Of a stretch of DNA of 64,000 nucleotides, positions 37,356 to 46,013 are shown one piece after another. The notes below the pieces were generated by a model, which was not told where the DNA came from, did not search any database, and worked only from the letters and a program-made list of their open reading frames with translations. The number at the start of each line of letters is the position of its first letter. Within the stretch, counting starts at the first letter, position 1. The position numbers were made by a program, and so were the translations under genes. The stretch comes from Microcyclospora pomicola (Eukaryota > Ascomycota > Dothideomycetes > Capnodiales): NCBI GenBank assembly GCA_002786065.1, contig NHNY01000003.1, forward strand, positions 930,001-994,000, read 5' to 3'.

Positions 37356-38234
37356 ATGACAGCTGCGTTGGCATTGGATCTTGTGATCCGCTTCTCGACC
37401 TCGAATCCAGACGTGGTCGTCTCTATTGTCTCTCCTAGCGAGACCACAGGCCTGGCCCTGAAGCAAATCATTCGCAAACATCTCTCCTCTCCGGCAGCAG
37501 AAAGTCGACTACGACTGATACACTCCGGCAAGGTCCTACCAGACACGGGAGCCCTCAGCAAAACTATAGTGGTGAATACTGCACCACCGGGACGTGATGG
37601 GGTGGGTGACAGCAAGAGCGCGAAGGCGAAGGGAAAACAGCCTGTACGCGAGGTCGAGCCGGCACATCTGAGGGTCTACATTCATTGTTCTGTTGGCGAT
37701 GCTCTCACGCCATCCGAGCTTGCTACGGAATCGAAAGAGGCAGCTGATGCAGATGAAGCATTGAGGAACAAGAGCACCACTGTCACAACTATCTCCACAT
37801 CTGCAGATGGCGATGATGGCCATAACATCACTACCACGCCCGCACCTAGGGGCTTTGATCGTCTGTTCACCGCAGGCTTCACGCCTGCCGAGGTGGCCAC
37901 TCTGCGATCTCAGTTCCTATCCATCCAGGCTCACACACATACTCCGGATACCATGCCTAGCGGTGCCGATCTTCTAGCTCTTGAAGAGAGATGGCTTGAC
38001 AGTGGGTCCAGCACTCAAGCAGCTGGTGCGGAAGACACCGGTGGCTTTGGCGCGGAGGACGCTGGTGGACTGGAGGATATGCTTTATGGAAATCTGATCG
38101 GGTTCTTCTGGCCTATTGGAGCCATGTTCTGGATGATGAGAGAAGAGGGCGTCTGGACAAGACGTCGACAAATGGCTGTGCTGGGCGGCTTTCTCATGAA
38201 CTTGATCTTTGGCTTTCTGAGGGTCATGAACTAG
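37356..38234 (+). CDS. dsc3: DSC E3 ubiquitin ligase complex subunit 3
   Basis: Dsc3 is a membrane subunit of the Golgi/endosome Dsc ubiquitin ligase, which in fission yeast and Aspergillus triggers SREBP cleavage for sterol and hypoxia responses. Single exon, 292 aa. The N-terminal ubiquitin-like fold (about 1-115) reads LDLVIRFSTSNPDVVVSIVS, with LRLIHSGKVLPD and LRVYIHCSVGD. The conserved DUF2407 C-terminal domain starts GFDRLFTAGFTPAEVATLRS (about 170) and contains ALEERWLD. Two membrane segments end the protein (NLIGFFWPIGAMFWMM and MAVLGGFLMNLIFGFL). The stop TAG at 38232-38234 overlaps the stop of the converging RCC1-like gene. Confidence 0.92.
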   Translation: MTAALALDLVIRFSTSNPDVVVSIVSPSETTGLALKQIIRKHLSSPAAESRLRLIHSGKVLPDTGALSKTIVVNTAPPGRDGVGDSKSAKAKGKQPVREVEPAHLRVYIHCSVGDALTPSELATESKEAADADEALRNKSTTVTTISTSADGDDGHNITTTPAPRGFDRLFTAGFTPAEVATLRSQFLSIQAHTHTPDTMPSGADLLALEERWLDSGSSTQAAGAEDTGGFGAEDAGGLEDMLYGNLIGFFWPIGAMFWMMREEGVWTRRRQMAVLGGFLMNLIFGFLRVMN

Positions 38235-39367
38235 GTGAAAGCGAAGATTGATTTTGGCCCGCAGATCACACGGACGACCGTGTCAAGAGATGGAACTCCC
38301 GTCCAACCTTCGAAGAAGTTGCTTGAAGAGCCAAGACCCAATTGTCCGTTTTCGTTGTCACCAACGACAAAGAGACGACGATCTTCGCTCACGGCGGCGA
38401 TGTGGTGGTCTCCAACCGCGATGTCGATAATGTCTAATGGCTCATTTCCTGTGGGAATAATCTCAACAAGCACCACTTCTCCAGCTTCGGCTTCACGCAA
38501 GCACTTGATGCTGTGCTCAGACCCCGGTGCAGCTGCGCCCCAAACATACATTGCACCGTCTTTCGAGAGCGCCGCACTCAACCAACCGCCACATGCTACC
38601 TTGATGATGTCGAGTCCATCTAAAGCCGCGACGAGACCGGGCTTGTCTGCTGAAGATGCGCCTTCGCCATGAATCGGCCGCCCAAGACTGCGTAATCTGG
38701 GGTCTGCCCAGGTGTAGACCTTGCCATCATCCATCAGGATCACGAAAGTAGCTATGTTAGCTGCCATTCGCTTCGGCCGCCCAGGAAGCATGTAATGCTT
38801 GGGCGGCTGTTCAGTCTCGCCACTTGGATTTTGGTACCAATTGATGAAGTGATTGAAGTCCGCAAATTCGAGGATGTGGCACACCCGCCCGTTTGGTGCT
38901 TGCCTGAATGTCGTCGCTACTCGTCCATTTACCGCCATGGCAATACACTGGAGCGATGGCGAGGCCTCCGTGGTGACGTGAAGTAGATTCTCGCCGGGTC
39001 CCGCTCGTACATACAAGTCTCCGTATTCATCCAAGCAGGCCTGGATACCATCGACATTTCCTATCGCATCTCGTAAGACCGGCAGCGCGTTAGTCTCCGG
39101 ATTGCAATCTATACTATGCGTAAAGGACGCAAAACCTAGACTAGTAAGAGTCCCGGGTACAGTGAGCACTGTACTGCTCCAACTGGCGAATAAAACGTCT
39201 TCAGACTTCACTGCAGATGTACTGGAGATGGGTCTGAATTCGCGCACATCTTCAGTAGAGTCTGATCGAAGCTGGGAATGAGCGTTGAATCCTGCTGCAA
39301 AGATGGTTCCAGTAGCTGAATCCATGTCGTTCGACGAGACTTTCTCATCATGCAATTTATTTCCCAT
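38231..39367 (-). CDS. RCC1-repeat (beta-propeller) protein
   Basis: Single exon, 378 aa from the ATG at 39367. RCC1-like blades are visible as GTIFAAGFNAHSQL, DGKVYTWADPRLRSLGRP, DGAMYVWGAAAPGS and RRLFVVGDNENGQLGLG, with the typical CGGWLSAALSKDG and VGDHHIAAVSEDR strands. This is the ATS1/RCC1-like family; no extra domain shows a specific target, so exchange-factor activity is not established. No signal peptide. The stop lies at 38231-38233 and shares a CTAG palindrome with the DSC3 stop, so the 3' untranslated regions must run into each other's coding sequence. Confidence 0.85.
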   Translation of the reverse strand: MGNKLHDEKVSSNDMDSATGTIFAAGFNAHSQLRSDSTEDVREFRPISSTSAVKSEDVLFASWSSTVLTVPGTLTSLGFASFTHSIDCNPETNALPVLRDAIGNVDGIQACLDEYGDLYVRAGPGENLLHVTTEASPSLQCIAMAVNGRVATTFRQAPNGRVCHILEFADFNHFINWYQNPSGETEQPPKHYMLPGRPKRMAANIATFVILMDDGKVYTWADPRLRSLGRPIHGEGASSADKPGLVAALDGLDIIKVACGGWLSAALSKDGAMYVWGAAAPGSEHSIKCLREAEAGEVVLVEIIPTGNEPLDIIDIAVGDHHIAAVSEDRRLFVVGDNENGQLGLGSSSNFFEGWTGVPSLDTVVRVICGPKSIFAFT

Positions 39368-39692
39368 GGTCAATACAGCTTGAATACAGCTTGAAGACTG
39401 AGAAACCTTGACAGAGCTTCGAGCTCATTAGCGAATGGTCTTGTCGGTAGATATACTCTTAGCCAGGATAATTGAATTCTAATCTTGACTATGCGTAAGC
39501 TTGTGGTAGTTCGGTACATGTGCGATGGTCTATGCCCCGCAGACTTGTATGGGAGTCGAATGCTACAAGTGACAATTGACGCGAATGCAAACATGTATGA
39601 ACACCTCTACAGATGTATCACGAGCTACACATGCGCTGTCCTATATAGAGTACATTTTGGTACAGTCATATATGCACGCCCCCCAGTCGCCT
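39368..39692. other. RCC1-like promoter / bL28m 3' end
   Basis: 325 bp between two minus-strand genes; no further feature seen. Confidence 0.4.
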
Positions 39693-41117
39693 TTAAGCAC
39701 TCTGTCTGTGCTCAGCAATAACGGCTTTGCGCATGGCCGCTTTTTCCTTGGAGAAGTTCTTGCTGAAAGCCGCCGGGCGTTTCTTCAGCCTTCTCCGCTC
39801 GGTCTGAGTGTCTCTCAGCACGACGTGTTGCTCGTATGCTCGGTCGACTGATCGATGCGCGGCTTTGCGGTAAGTCTTCTCCAGAATCTTTCGTGCTTCG
39901 GCAAGCATACGACCTTGATTGTATTTCATAATTGTCTGGTTATAGCCGGAAGCTTCCGACAAGATTTGTTCCTCGTCCAGTAGCTCTTCTTCAATGCTTT
40001 CTTCTTCTGCTGCTGCTTCTGCTGCTTCTGCTGATTGTATTACATCTGGCTCAGTAGAAGCTGATTCAACATGTGCCTCGGTAATGCGATTTTCTTGTTC
40101 TGGCAATGTTGCAGCTACTGGCTCCGCGGATGCAGCGTCAGTATTGGCGCTTTCGTCCAGATGCTCGGCGGTTTGTGCCTCTAGAACTTCGGGCTCTGGC
40201 TCTGCGGCGAGTGCATTAAGATATGCCGCTGTCACATCCTCGTTGTGCTGTTCAATCTTTAGATCCAGCTCTTTCCGGAAGTGCTTCAAGTCAGCCGCAG
40301 CTCTGTTCTTGACCTTCTCCTCGAGGTTCCGCTTCTTCGCAATCTTCTCCTTGTCCATCAGGATCCAGCGGAGTGGGTGTGGGCGCGTACGTTTCCAGCC
40401 GTTGGGTGTGAGAACAACATGCTTTCCAGGTCCAACACGGAATTTGAGTGGCGGAAGATCTGGACCAGTCTCAATTGTGAATGCGTCGTCCGTAGAAACT
40501 GATTCTCCTTCTTCCATGGCCAGTTGAACCTCCTCCTCCGAAGCTTCCTCGAGTGTGTCCACGGCTGAATCCTCTTCGATGGCCAATCCTTCATCTTGCG
40601 CCGATGATTCTAAGTCTTGCAATCCTAGCGCTGCCCGTTCCTTGGCGAACCTGTTCTGAATCAATGCGGTCTTCGTGATGGCCCACCTCAGCCACCATCC
40701 GCTTTCTCCCAGCGTGCGAATCCTTGACTCCTTCTCGCCAAGCAGGTATTCATCAAGACCACCACATTTTTCAATCGTCCTCAGTACTCTCACAGTAACC
40801 CTGACCTGCACCCTTCGCTGCAAGGCTTTCGAATATAGCTTTTTATTGACGACATTAGGATGCCATGACCGTCGTGTCTTGACCTCTATTTTCTTGCCAA
40901 CATTGTTGCCGAACTGAATGCGTTGGCCGCCGTACAGACCAAGACGAGACTGCTTGTACCACCGCGTGGGATATGGGTAGGGGGGGATGGCATCGGCGAG
41001 TGCTTCCGCATCATTCTTCTCCCATTGCAGACTTATGGATCGGGGAGCACTGGTCGAGAAGCTGCGCGGAGCCGGAAAGAGTATCCGTGGTTTATGTCGA
41101 AACGTCAATGAGGCCAT
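39693..41117 (-). CDS. MRPL24: mitochondrial large-subunit ribosomal protein bL28m
   Basis: Component of the mitochondrial 54S subunit. Single exon, 474 aa. The presequence is MASLTFRHKPRILFPAPRSF and on. The bL28 core spans about 55-145: GLYGGQRIQFGNNVGKKIEV, then TRRSWHPNVVNKKLYSKAL and RVTVRVLRTIEKCGGLDEYL. A long acidic then mixed C-terminal extension (about 180-474) includes FRVGPGKHVVLTPNGWKRTR and ends in a basic tail, as in other fungal mitoribosomal L28 proteins, which are much longer than bacterial L28. Transcribed divergently from mL61, another mitoribosomal protein. Confidence 0.93.
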   Translation of the reverse strand: MASLTFRHKPRILFPAPRSFSTSAPRSISLQWEKNDAEALADAIPPYPYPTRWYKQSRLGLYGGQRIQFGNNVGKKIEVKTRRSWHPNVVNKKLYSKALQRRVQVRVTVRVLRTIEKCGGLDEYLLGEKESRIRTLGESGWWLRWAITKTALIQNRFAKERAALGLQDLESSAQDEGLAIEEDSAVDTLEEASEEEVQLAMEEGESVSTDDAFTIETGPDLPPLKFRVGPGKHVVLTPNGWKRTRPHPLRWILMDKEKIAKKRNLEEKVKNRAAADLKHFRKELDLKIEQHNEDVTAAYLNALAAEPEPEVLEAQTAEHLDESANTDAASAEPVAATLPEQENRITEAHVESASTEPDVIQSAEAAEAAAEEESIEEELLDEEQILSEASGYNQTIMKYNQGRMLAEARKILEKTYRKAAHRSVDRAYEQHVVLRDTQTERRRLKKRPAAFSKNFSKEKAAMRKAVIAEHRQSA

Positions 41118-41352
41118 ATTGTATCAGCTCCGATGGCATTACCAGTACATGATGGTATTCAGATAGTATTGGACTATGGTGGTCATGAGTTTCGTGCCAT
41201 TGTTGACCGCGGAGGAGAGAAGCACTTCCGCACTGTGCTAGCGCAACAATTGTCCGAGAACACCACCCTGTACGTTGGACCACACTCGAACACATTCCGC
41301 CGCAATCAAAGACATCGCGTATTCTTCTTCTGCAGATTTGGCTCTCGTCACA
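41118..41352. promoter_or_regulatory. shared divergent promoter of two mitoribosomal genes
   Basis: Only 235 bp separate the bL28m and mL61 start codons. An inverted CCAAT (ATTGG) is at 41168-41172. The short distance makes a common, co-regulating promoter likely; this is inference. Confidence 0.5.
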
Positions 41353-42013
41353 ATGGTCAACACATCTTTGGCCGCGCGAATGCGCAAATTGCAAGAACGC
41401 CTTCTCAACATTCGTACAGGCACCGGCTCATATATTCTTCCCGCGGACGTCAAGAGAATACACCTTCGTTTCGCAGTAGACAACGCTGGCGGCCACATGG
41501 GACCACGGTACGAGGAGTCTTACCCGTAAAGGTGGACATGAGCTGACAAGACTTGATAGGATATTCTGGCGCAATCAACTAGTCCGCCTCAAATATCACA
41601 ATCCTGCTGTGTCAATGACGGTTGATCGGGCATGCTTGAATGACGAGCCACCTATCATGTCCATACACTATGCCTCGCAAGGCTCCAGTTCAGCGTCGCC
41701 AACCAGCTCTCCAGCAGCGACAGAGTCAACCACCTTTAGTACCGCACCTTCGAACCACGCGCCAACGGATCAAGTACGCACGATCGATATGAAGCTCCGC
41801 ACGGACTCTGAGATTCTCGATGAGCTGGTGAGGATCACCAAGGCACAGCCAGTCAGGATGAGCGATGAGGACAGGGAGACGACTCAATGGTTAGAGGATC
41901 AACGGCAGGAGAGCGCGGTCAACAGGAAAGGAAGTTTGCAGGTGAAGGCGAAAGTGGCCAGAGAAAAGGAGCTCCTCAGGCAAGCGCAAGGAGAAATTGC
42001 GTCGACGAATTGA
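41353..42013 (+). CDS. MRP49: mitochondrial large-subunit ribosomal protein mL61 (Mrp49)
   Basis: Thioredoxin-fold (L51/S25/CI-B8) protein of the mitochondrial large ribosomal subunit. Exons 41353-41507 and 41560-42013 with a 52-nt intron give 202 aa. The core is MRKLQERLLNIRTGTGSYIL, then KRIHLRFAVDNAGGHMGPR and, after the splice, IFWRNQLVRLKYHNPAVSMT. The junction rebuilds the family's GPRxFWR motif. The C-terminal half is a Ser/Thr-rich linker and a charged helix (KAKVAREKELLRQAQ), longer than yeast Mrp49 (137 aa). The first ATG in frame is used; Met10 is also possible. Confidence 0.9.
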
Positions 42014-42195
42014 GAGAGTTTGTGGATGTATGAGTATCGGAGACTTTTCCTTCCATGGACATATGATGGGATATGCTGCATTTCTGCGTCGGCGTCCGGG
42101 TCATGTACATTCATATATGCATCAAAGGCATGTGGGTATCGCATTTTGAAGACATCTCATGTAATGCACATCCATAATTACGCCCGCTTCACATC

Positions 42196-43137
42196 TCATA
42201 TCTCGACCGAACCCTGCCACCAGGCCATCGCACCAAACACAAACACGATCACTGTAGCATCTGCCATTATCGTCTGCAGGATACCCACATATCTCCCCAG
42301 AATCCGCACGTAGCCTGCATATGGCTCCGGCACGAACCCGCTGTTTGCAACCTTTGCGAAGATTCCAGCACCCTGCAATTGCCCTTTCTCCATGAAGTAC
42401 CGTGTGCTTTGCAGCAAGAGTTCCGCAGTCGCGAAGATGTAGAAAAGCTTGGGGCCGAGCTCATAGCGTCCGCTTGCTGTGTAGACTGCTTCCGAACGAG
42501 CAAGCTTTGAGCCGTTGAACATCGAGGTCATAGCGATGTAAATCGCGAGCGTGAATGCGAATACAGCGTGTGTAATGCGCCAGACATATGCAGAGCCTGT
42601 GGCAGGAGCTGGTTGGGCCTGAGCGCCTCCACCGCCACCATTCAGTAGACTTTGTAACATCGCTGGCATCTGTGCATTGGGATCGCCCGGGTTTTGACCA
42701 CCTCCACCCATCATGCCGGAAAGTTGTTGCATCATCTTCATCATGGGATCCTCTTCACCTGCCCCACCTGCACCTTGCCCTTGTTGTTGTTGCATCTGCA
42801 ACATGGCAGCGGCGAAAGGATCATTCTGTGCGTTGCTAGGAAGGGGTCTTCTGGGTGTGCCTGTACCAGAGATGGTGTCGATATCCACTTCATCTGGATC
42901 GTCCACAGTTGCATGTTTTGCCCCAGTCGCAGCGTGTGTCGTCGGTACTGCCGGACCTCCTAACACTTCTTCTGGAGGCGCAATGCCACCGTTGAGTGCC
43001 TTGATCCTGTTCAGTCTGTCCTCGCCTGATTCTGCCAGCTTCTTCTGCATTTTTTCGCGTCGCAGGCGCGCTTTCAGCTGATTCGGAGTCTCGCTTCCTG
43101 TCGCACCAGCACTGGCGGTAGATGCTTGATCGTCCAT
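42196..43137 (-). CDS. GET2: GET complex subunit 2 (tail-anchored protein insertion)
   Basis: Get2 with Get1 forms the ER receptor that takes tail-anchored proteins from the Get3 ATPase. Single exon, 313 aa. The cytosolic N-terminus has the Get3-binding basic helix (LKARLRREKMQKKLAESGED, then RLNRIKALNGG). A Met/Gln/Gly-rich linker (MMKMMQQLSGMMGGGGQ) follows. Three membrane segments lie in the last 130 residues (VFAFTLAIYIAMTSMF; LFYIFATAELLLQS; VGILQTIMADATVIVFVFGA). The layout equals yeast Get2. Divergent from the AKAP7-like gene and convergent with mL61 (182 bp apart). Confidence 0.9.
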   Translation of the reverse strand: MDDQASTASAGATGSETPNQLKARLRREKMQKKLAESGEDRLNRIKALNGGIAPPEEVLGGPAVPTTHAATGAKHATVDDPDEVDIDTISGTGTPRRPLPSNAQNDPFAAAMLQMQQQQGQGAGGAGEEDPMMKMMQQLSGMMGGGGQNPGDPNAQMPAMLQSLLNGGGGGAQAQPAPATGSAYVWRITHAVFAFTLAIYIAMTSMFNGSKLARSEAVYTASGRYELGPKLFYIFATAELLLQSTRYFMEKGQLQGAGIFAKVANSGFVPEPYAGYVRILGRYVGILQTIMADATVIVFVFGAMAWWQGSVEI

Positions 43138-43511
43138 GGTGCCGAGGATTACAGAGAACAGGTCTTGAGATTAATTGAGCAATTGCGTATTGTGCACAGG
43201 CAGAGTGGGATGTCTTGCGGTGGACTAGCTTGTGACGTCGGCAGCTCCCTTGATGTTCAATGTCCCGTCTTCAAGCTTATGGGACAGTCAGCGTTCAACA
43301 TTGATTCATGCTATCACAGGTCGAAGTCTGGTATGTTAAGAGACAAATTCACACCGTACTGAGGATCAGAATTTGCCGGGACTAGTAGTCATTGCGTGGA
43401 CGTCCCATGTTCAACAGTCACATTGGCAGGGGAATTGAAAGTATGAACGGCCTGAATCCGTCCAGACTCAGGCACTTTAAGAGATCATCTGCCGATCGCC
43501 AGACTTCCACA
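43138..43511. promoter_or_regulatory. divergent promoter GET2 / AKAP7-like gene
   Basis: 374 bp between divergent starts. The AKAP7-like frame is open back to about 43392, so part of this may be coding if an upstream ATG (43407) is used. Confidence 0.35.
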
Positions 43512-44351
43512 ATGGCGAGACCAAAAGGTTCTCGAACGGCACATATGCCCAAACGACCGGCTTTGACCCATTTTCTCTGTCTGCCACTTGTCACGCCAGA
43601 ATCGAAACCACAACTACAGGCTTCCCTGGCGACGTTTCGCAAGGCTGTCTCTGCTCAAGACCTGGAAGAAGCGACGTCTGACGAAGAAACAGTGACCTCC
43701 ACAATCCACCCCAAAGCCATCAGACCTGTCGGCTCGCTACATTGCACGTTAGGAGTCATGAGTCTCAATGGGGAGCAGTTAGACGAAGCTGTTCAGTTCC
43801 TGGCTGGTCTGAACATATCAGAACTAGTCCGGAATGCTGGTGTTGAGGCTGGCACCGACGGAGATAAGAGTCGACCTTTGATCGTTGATCTGAAAGGACT
43901 CAAGTCCATGCACACGCCTAGCGAGACTTCAATTCTGTATTCCGCCCCGTCGGATCCTACAGGACGGCTTTTCCATTTTTGCCTTGGTCTGCAAAGATTG
44001 TTCAGGGAGAAGAACCTCTTACTTAGTGATGATCGCGAGCTGAAATTGCATGCCACTGTCGTGAACACGATATATGCCAAGAACAAGTTGCGGAAACGCC
44101 CAGCTCAGGCAGGCGGATCTGGTCGCAGGCAAGTCGGCTCCAATGAGGGTCATGGTCCACACGCAAACGCGCCGTTGAAGCTCGACGCAACCGCTATTCT
44201 GGAGAGATTCAAAGACTTCTCCTTTGCGGACAACGTAAGACTCGATCGTGTAGCGATATGTGAGATGGGGGCGAAGAAAAGATTGAATGCGCACGGGACG
44301 ATCATTGATGAAGAGTATACCGAGGTTGCCCATGTAAATCTCCCTTCGTGA
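43512..44351 (+). CDS. AKAP7-like 2H phosphoesterase-fold protein
   Basis: Single exon, 279 aa from the ATG at 43512 (MARPKGSRTAHM); an in-frame ATG at 43407 would add 35 residues. The 2H phosphoesterase fold (AKAP7-NLS / ASCC1-like, related to RNA ligase-like cyclic phosphodiesterases) shows both H-x-T motifs: LHCTLGVMSL and KLHATVVNTIYA. FHFCLGLQRLF and FADNVRLDRVAICEMG are further family segments. The basic N-terminus could be a nuclear signal. Family members act on 2',3'-cyclic or 2',5'-linked phosphates or bind RNA; the substrate here is unknown. Catalytic residues look intact. Confidence 0.85.
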   Translation: MARPKGSRTAHMPKRPALTHFLCLPLVTPESKPQLQASLATFRKAVSAQDLEEATSDEETVTSTIHPKAIRPVGSLHCTLGVMSLNGEQLDEAVQFLAGLNISELVRNAGVEAGTDGDKSRPLIVDLKGLKSMHTPSETSILYSAPSDPTGRLFHFCLGLQRLFREKNLLLSDDRELKLHATVVNTIYAKNKLRKRPAQAGGSGRRQVGSNEGHGPHANAPLKLDATAILERFKDFSFADNVRLDRVAICEMGAKKRLNAHGTIIDEEYTEVAHVNLPS

Positions 44352-44587
44352 CATGAACAGCTCATCTAGATATGTATGCAGTAAGAATGCTCGTATGCAA
44401 GATGATGCACCGACAACCTGGTCAGAGAACGCCAACTAGCCCAAAAGTGCCCCCAGTTCCCAGCAATGAAATCATCTTAACGCCATGCTGGTACATTCAT
44501 CCATCGAACAATGTCAACAGCATCTCCACAGTTTCGGCATACTTAGATATCAGAGGACCATTGCCCGTCAAAACCGCAGCTCTTTAC

Positions 44588-45646
44588 TCATTCCAGACCT
44601 TTGTACTGCCTGTACAACTTCTTATGCTGTTCCAAGAACATAAAGGTTGCGATCGTATGAGGACCAAGACGAATGAAGCTGGGCACCCAGCCCCTCCACA
44701 TCCAACCAAAGCCTTCGTTCTTGGTGATCTTCGCCAAGAGGACGAACAGACCATCATGTGTATGCGCGCTCATGACACGCGTCTTGATTACGTCCACCGG
44801 ACTGCAAACGGTTGTCGCGACAAAGCCTGCCATGAAAGATGCCGTAAAGTGAGTGTACAGATTGTCTCCCAAACTCGTCCGCTCAAGAAGCTCCTTCTTG
44901 AAGATATCGTAGCTCGCAAGCTGGGATGCGGTCATAAGAACCGCGCGCGTGGAGTTCGGCCATACGCCGCGGAATAGAGACTTGAAGCCTTCTTCGCGGG
45001 TCATGCGAACGAGACCTTCAATCGCGTTCTTGTAGTTCCGCCGTTGCTCAGGCGGGAGCGCAGCGTCGTTCTGCATTCGTACGTTCATGATGTCTGCTGG
45101 GTTGCCGGCAATGCCGCCGAGGAAACCGGATGTGGAGGCCATGGCGATGAGGGCAGGGAAGGATGGCTTCGTGGTCGCAGAGGTGAAGACTTCTTTGAGT
45201 TCTTCGTAGACGCCAAACCGAGTTGTACTATAGGTTATTTGGCGAAGAAGGGAGGCCGTGAGCTAGAGCGGCCAGCAATCAGTCATGACTTCGTCATGGT
45301 AATGCAGCTGATATAACGTACGCCACGATATAGACCTGGTACACCATCCGACTTGAGGATATGAGATATCATGCTCGCCATATTCTTCCGAGGAAGCTCA
45401 TGGGACTGTGTCTGCAGGCGGACCTGGGCGATATAAGTATTTAGGCATTGTTGCGCGAGTAACAGGGCTCCGTTGTACCTTTACTACAGGTTGGTCAGTA
45501 TCATTTAAGCAATCCTCGAGTCACAGCCGGCACTTACACAAATCCAGAGGATGGGTCACCGTCGCGGCGAAGCAACTTGCACTCCCTCCGAACCATAGCG
45601 GGTATACAATATGGCCATCGCTGGATTTTGCAGCGGCTTTTGACAT
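44588..45646 (-). CDS. DIC1: mitochondrial dicarboxylate carrier
   Basis: Inner-membrane carrier exchanging malate or succinate for phosphate. Exons 45538-45646, 45479-45483, 45322-45423 and 44588-45262 give 296 aa, close to yeast Dic1 (298). Exon 2 is only 5 nt (TAAAG); with it the first carrier signature reads PLDLLKVRLQTQ, without it the frame is lost. Introns are 54, 55 and 59 nt. The second and third signatures are GNPADIMNVRMQ and CSPVDVIKTRVM, and WRGWVPSFIRLGPH is the usual end of repeat 3. Six membrane helices as expected. Divergent from MSF1 and convergent with the AKAP7-like gene. Confidence 0.93.
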
Positions 45647-46013
45647 GACCTAGTCGTTTGCATTGCCCAGTCGGCGAGACAGGGAAGTGGATCGGATGGA
45701 CGAGACTGTCTATGCCCAGAGTGAAGGGGGCAACCTCCAGATGAAAGAAGAGGGGGGTGAGCGAGTTATGAATGATTGCTTGAAGAATCCGTTCCTGAAG
45801 TTCGAAACACTTTCGTCGCCAATCGCTGTGACGCATGCGGCTCCAGCTTCACGGAAGCTGCATGCACTCTAGCTCGGGGTGTTGTTCCCGGCCAATGCCG
45901 ACTACACTTCTTTGTTCTGGTCAAGCAATCTACATTTCCGCCAGCGCCTCAGTGAGAGGAGGCGGCACATTTGTAAGGGGTGAACTGAAGGGGGAATAGC
46001 GACGGAGGCTTTG
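45647..46013. promoter_or_regulatory. divergent promoter DIC1 / MSF1
   Basis: 367 bp between the starts of two nuclear genes for mitochondrial proteins. No clear motif picked out. Confidence 0.4.

Noticed and set aside
41133-41546. 137-codon frame overlapping the start of mL61
   Set aside because: Different frame from the clear mL61 core; low-complexity Arg/His product with no support.
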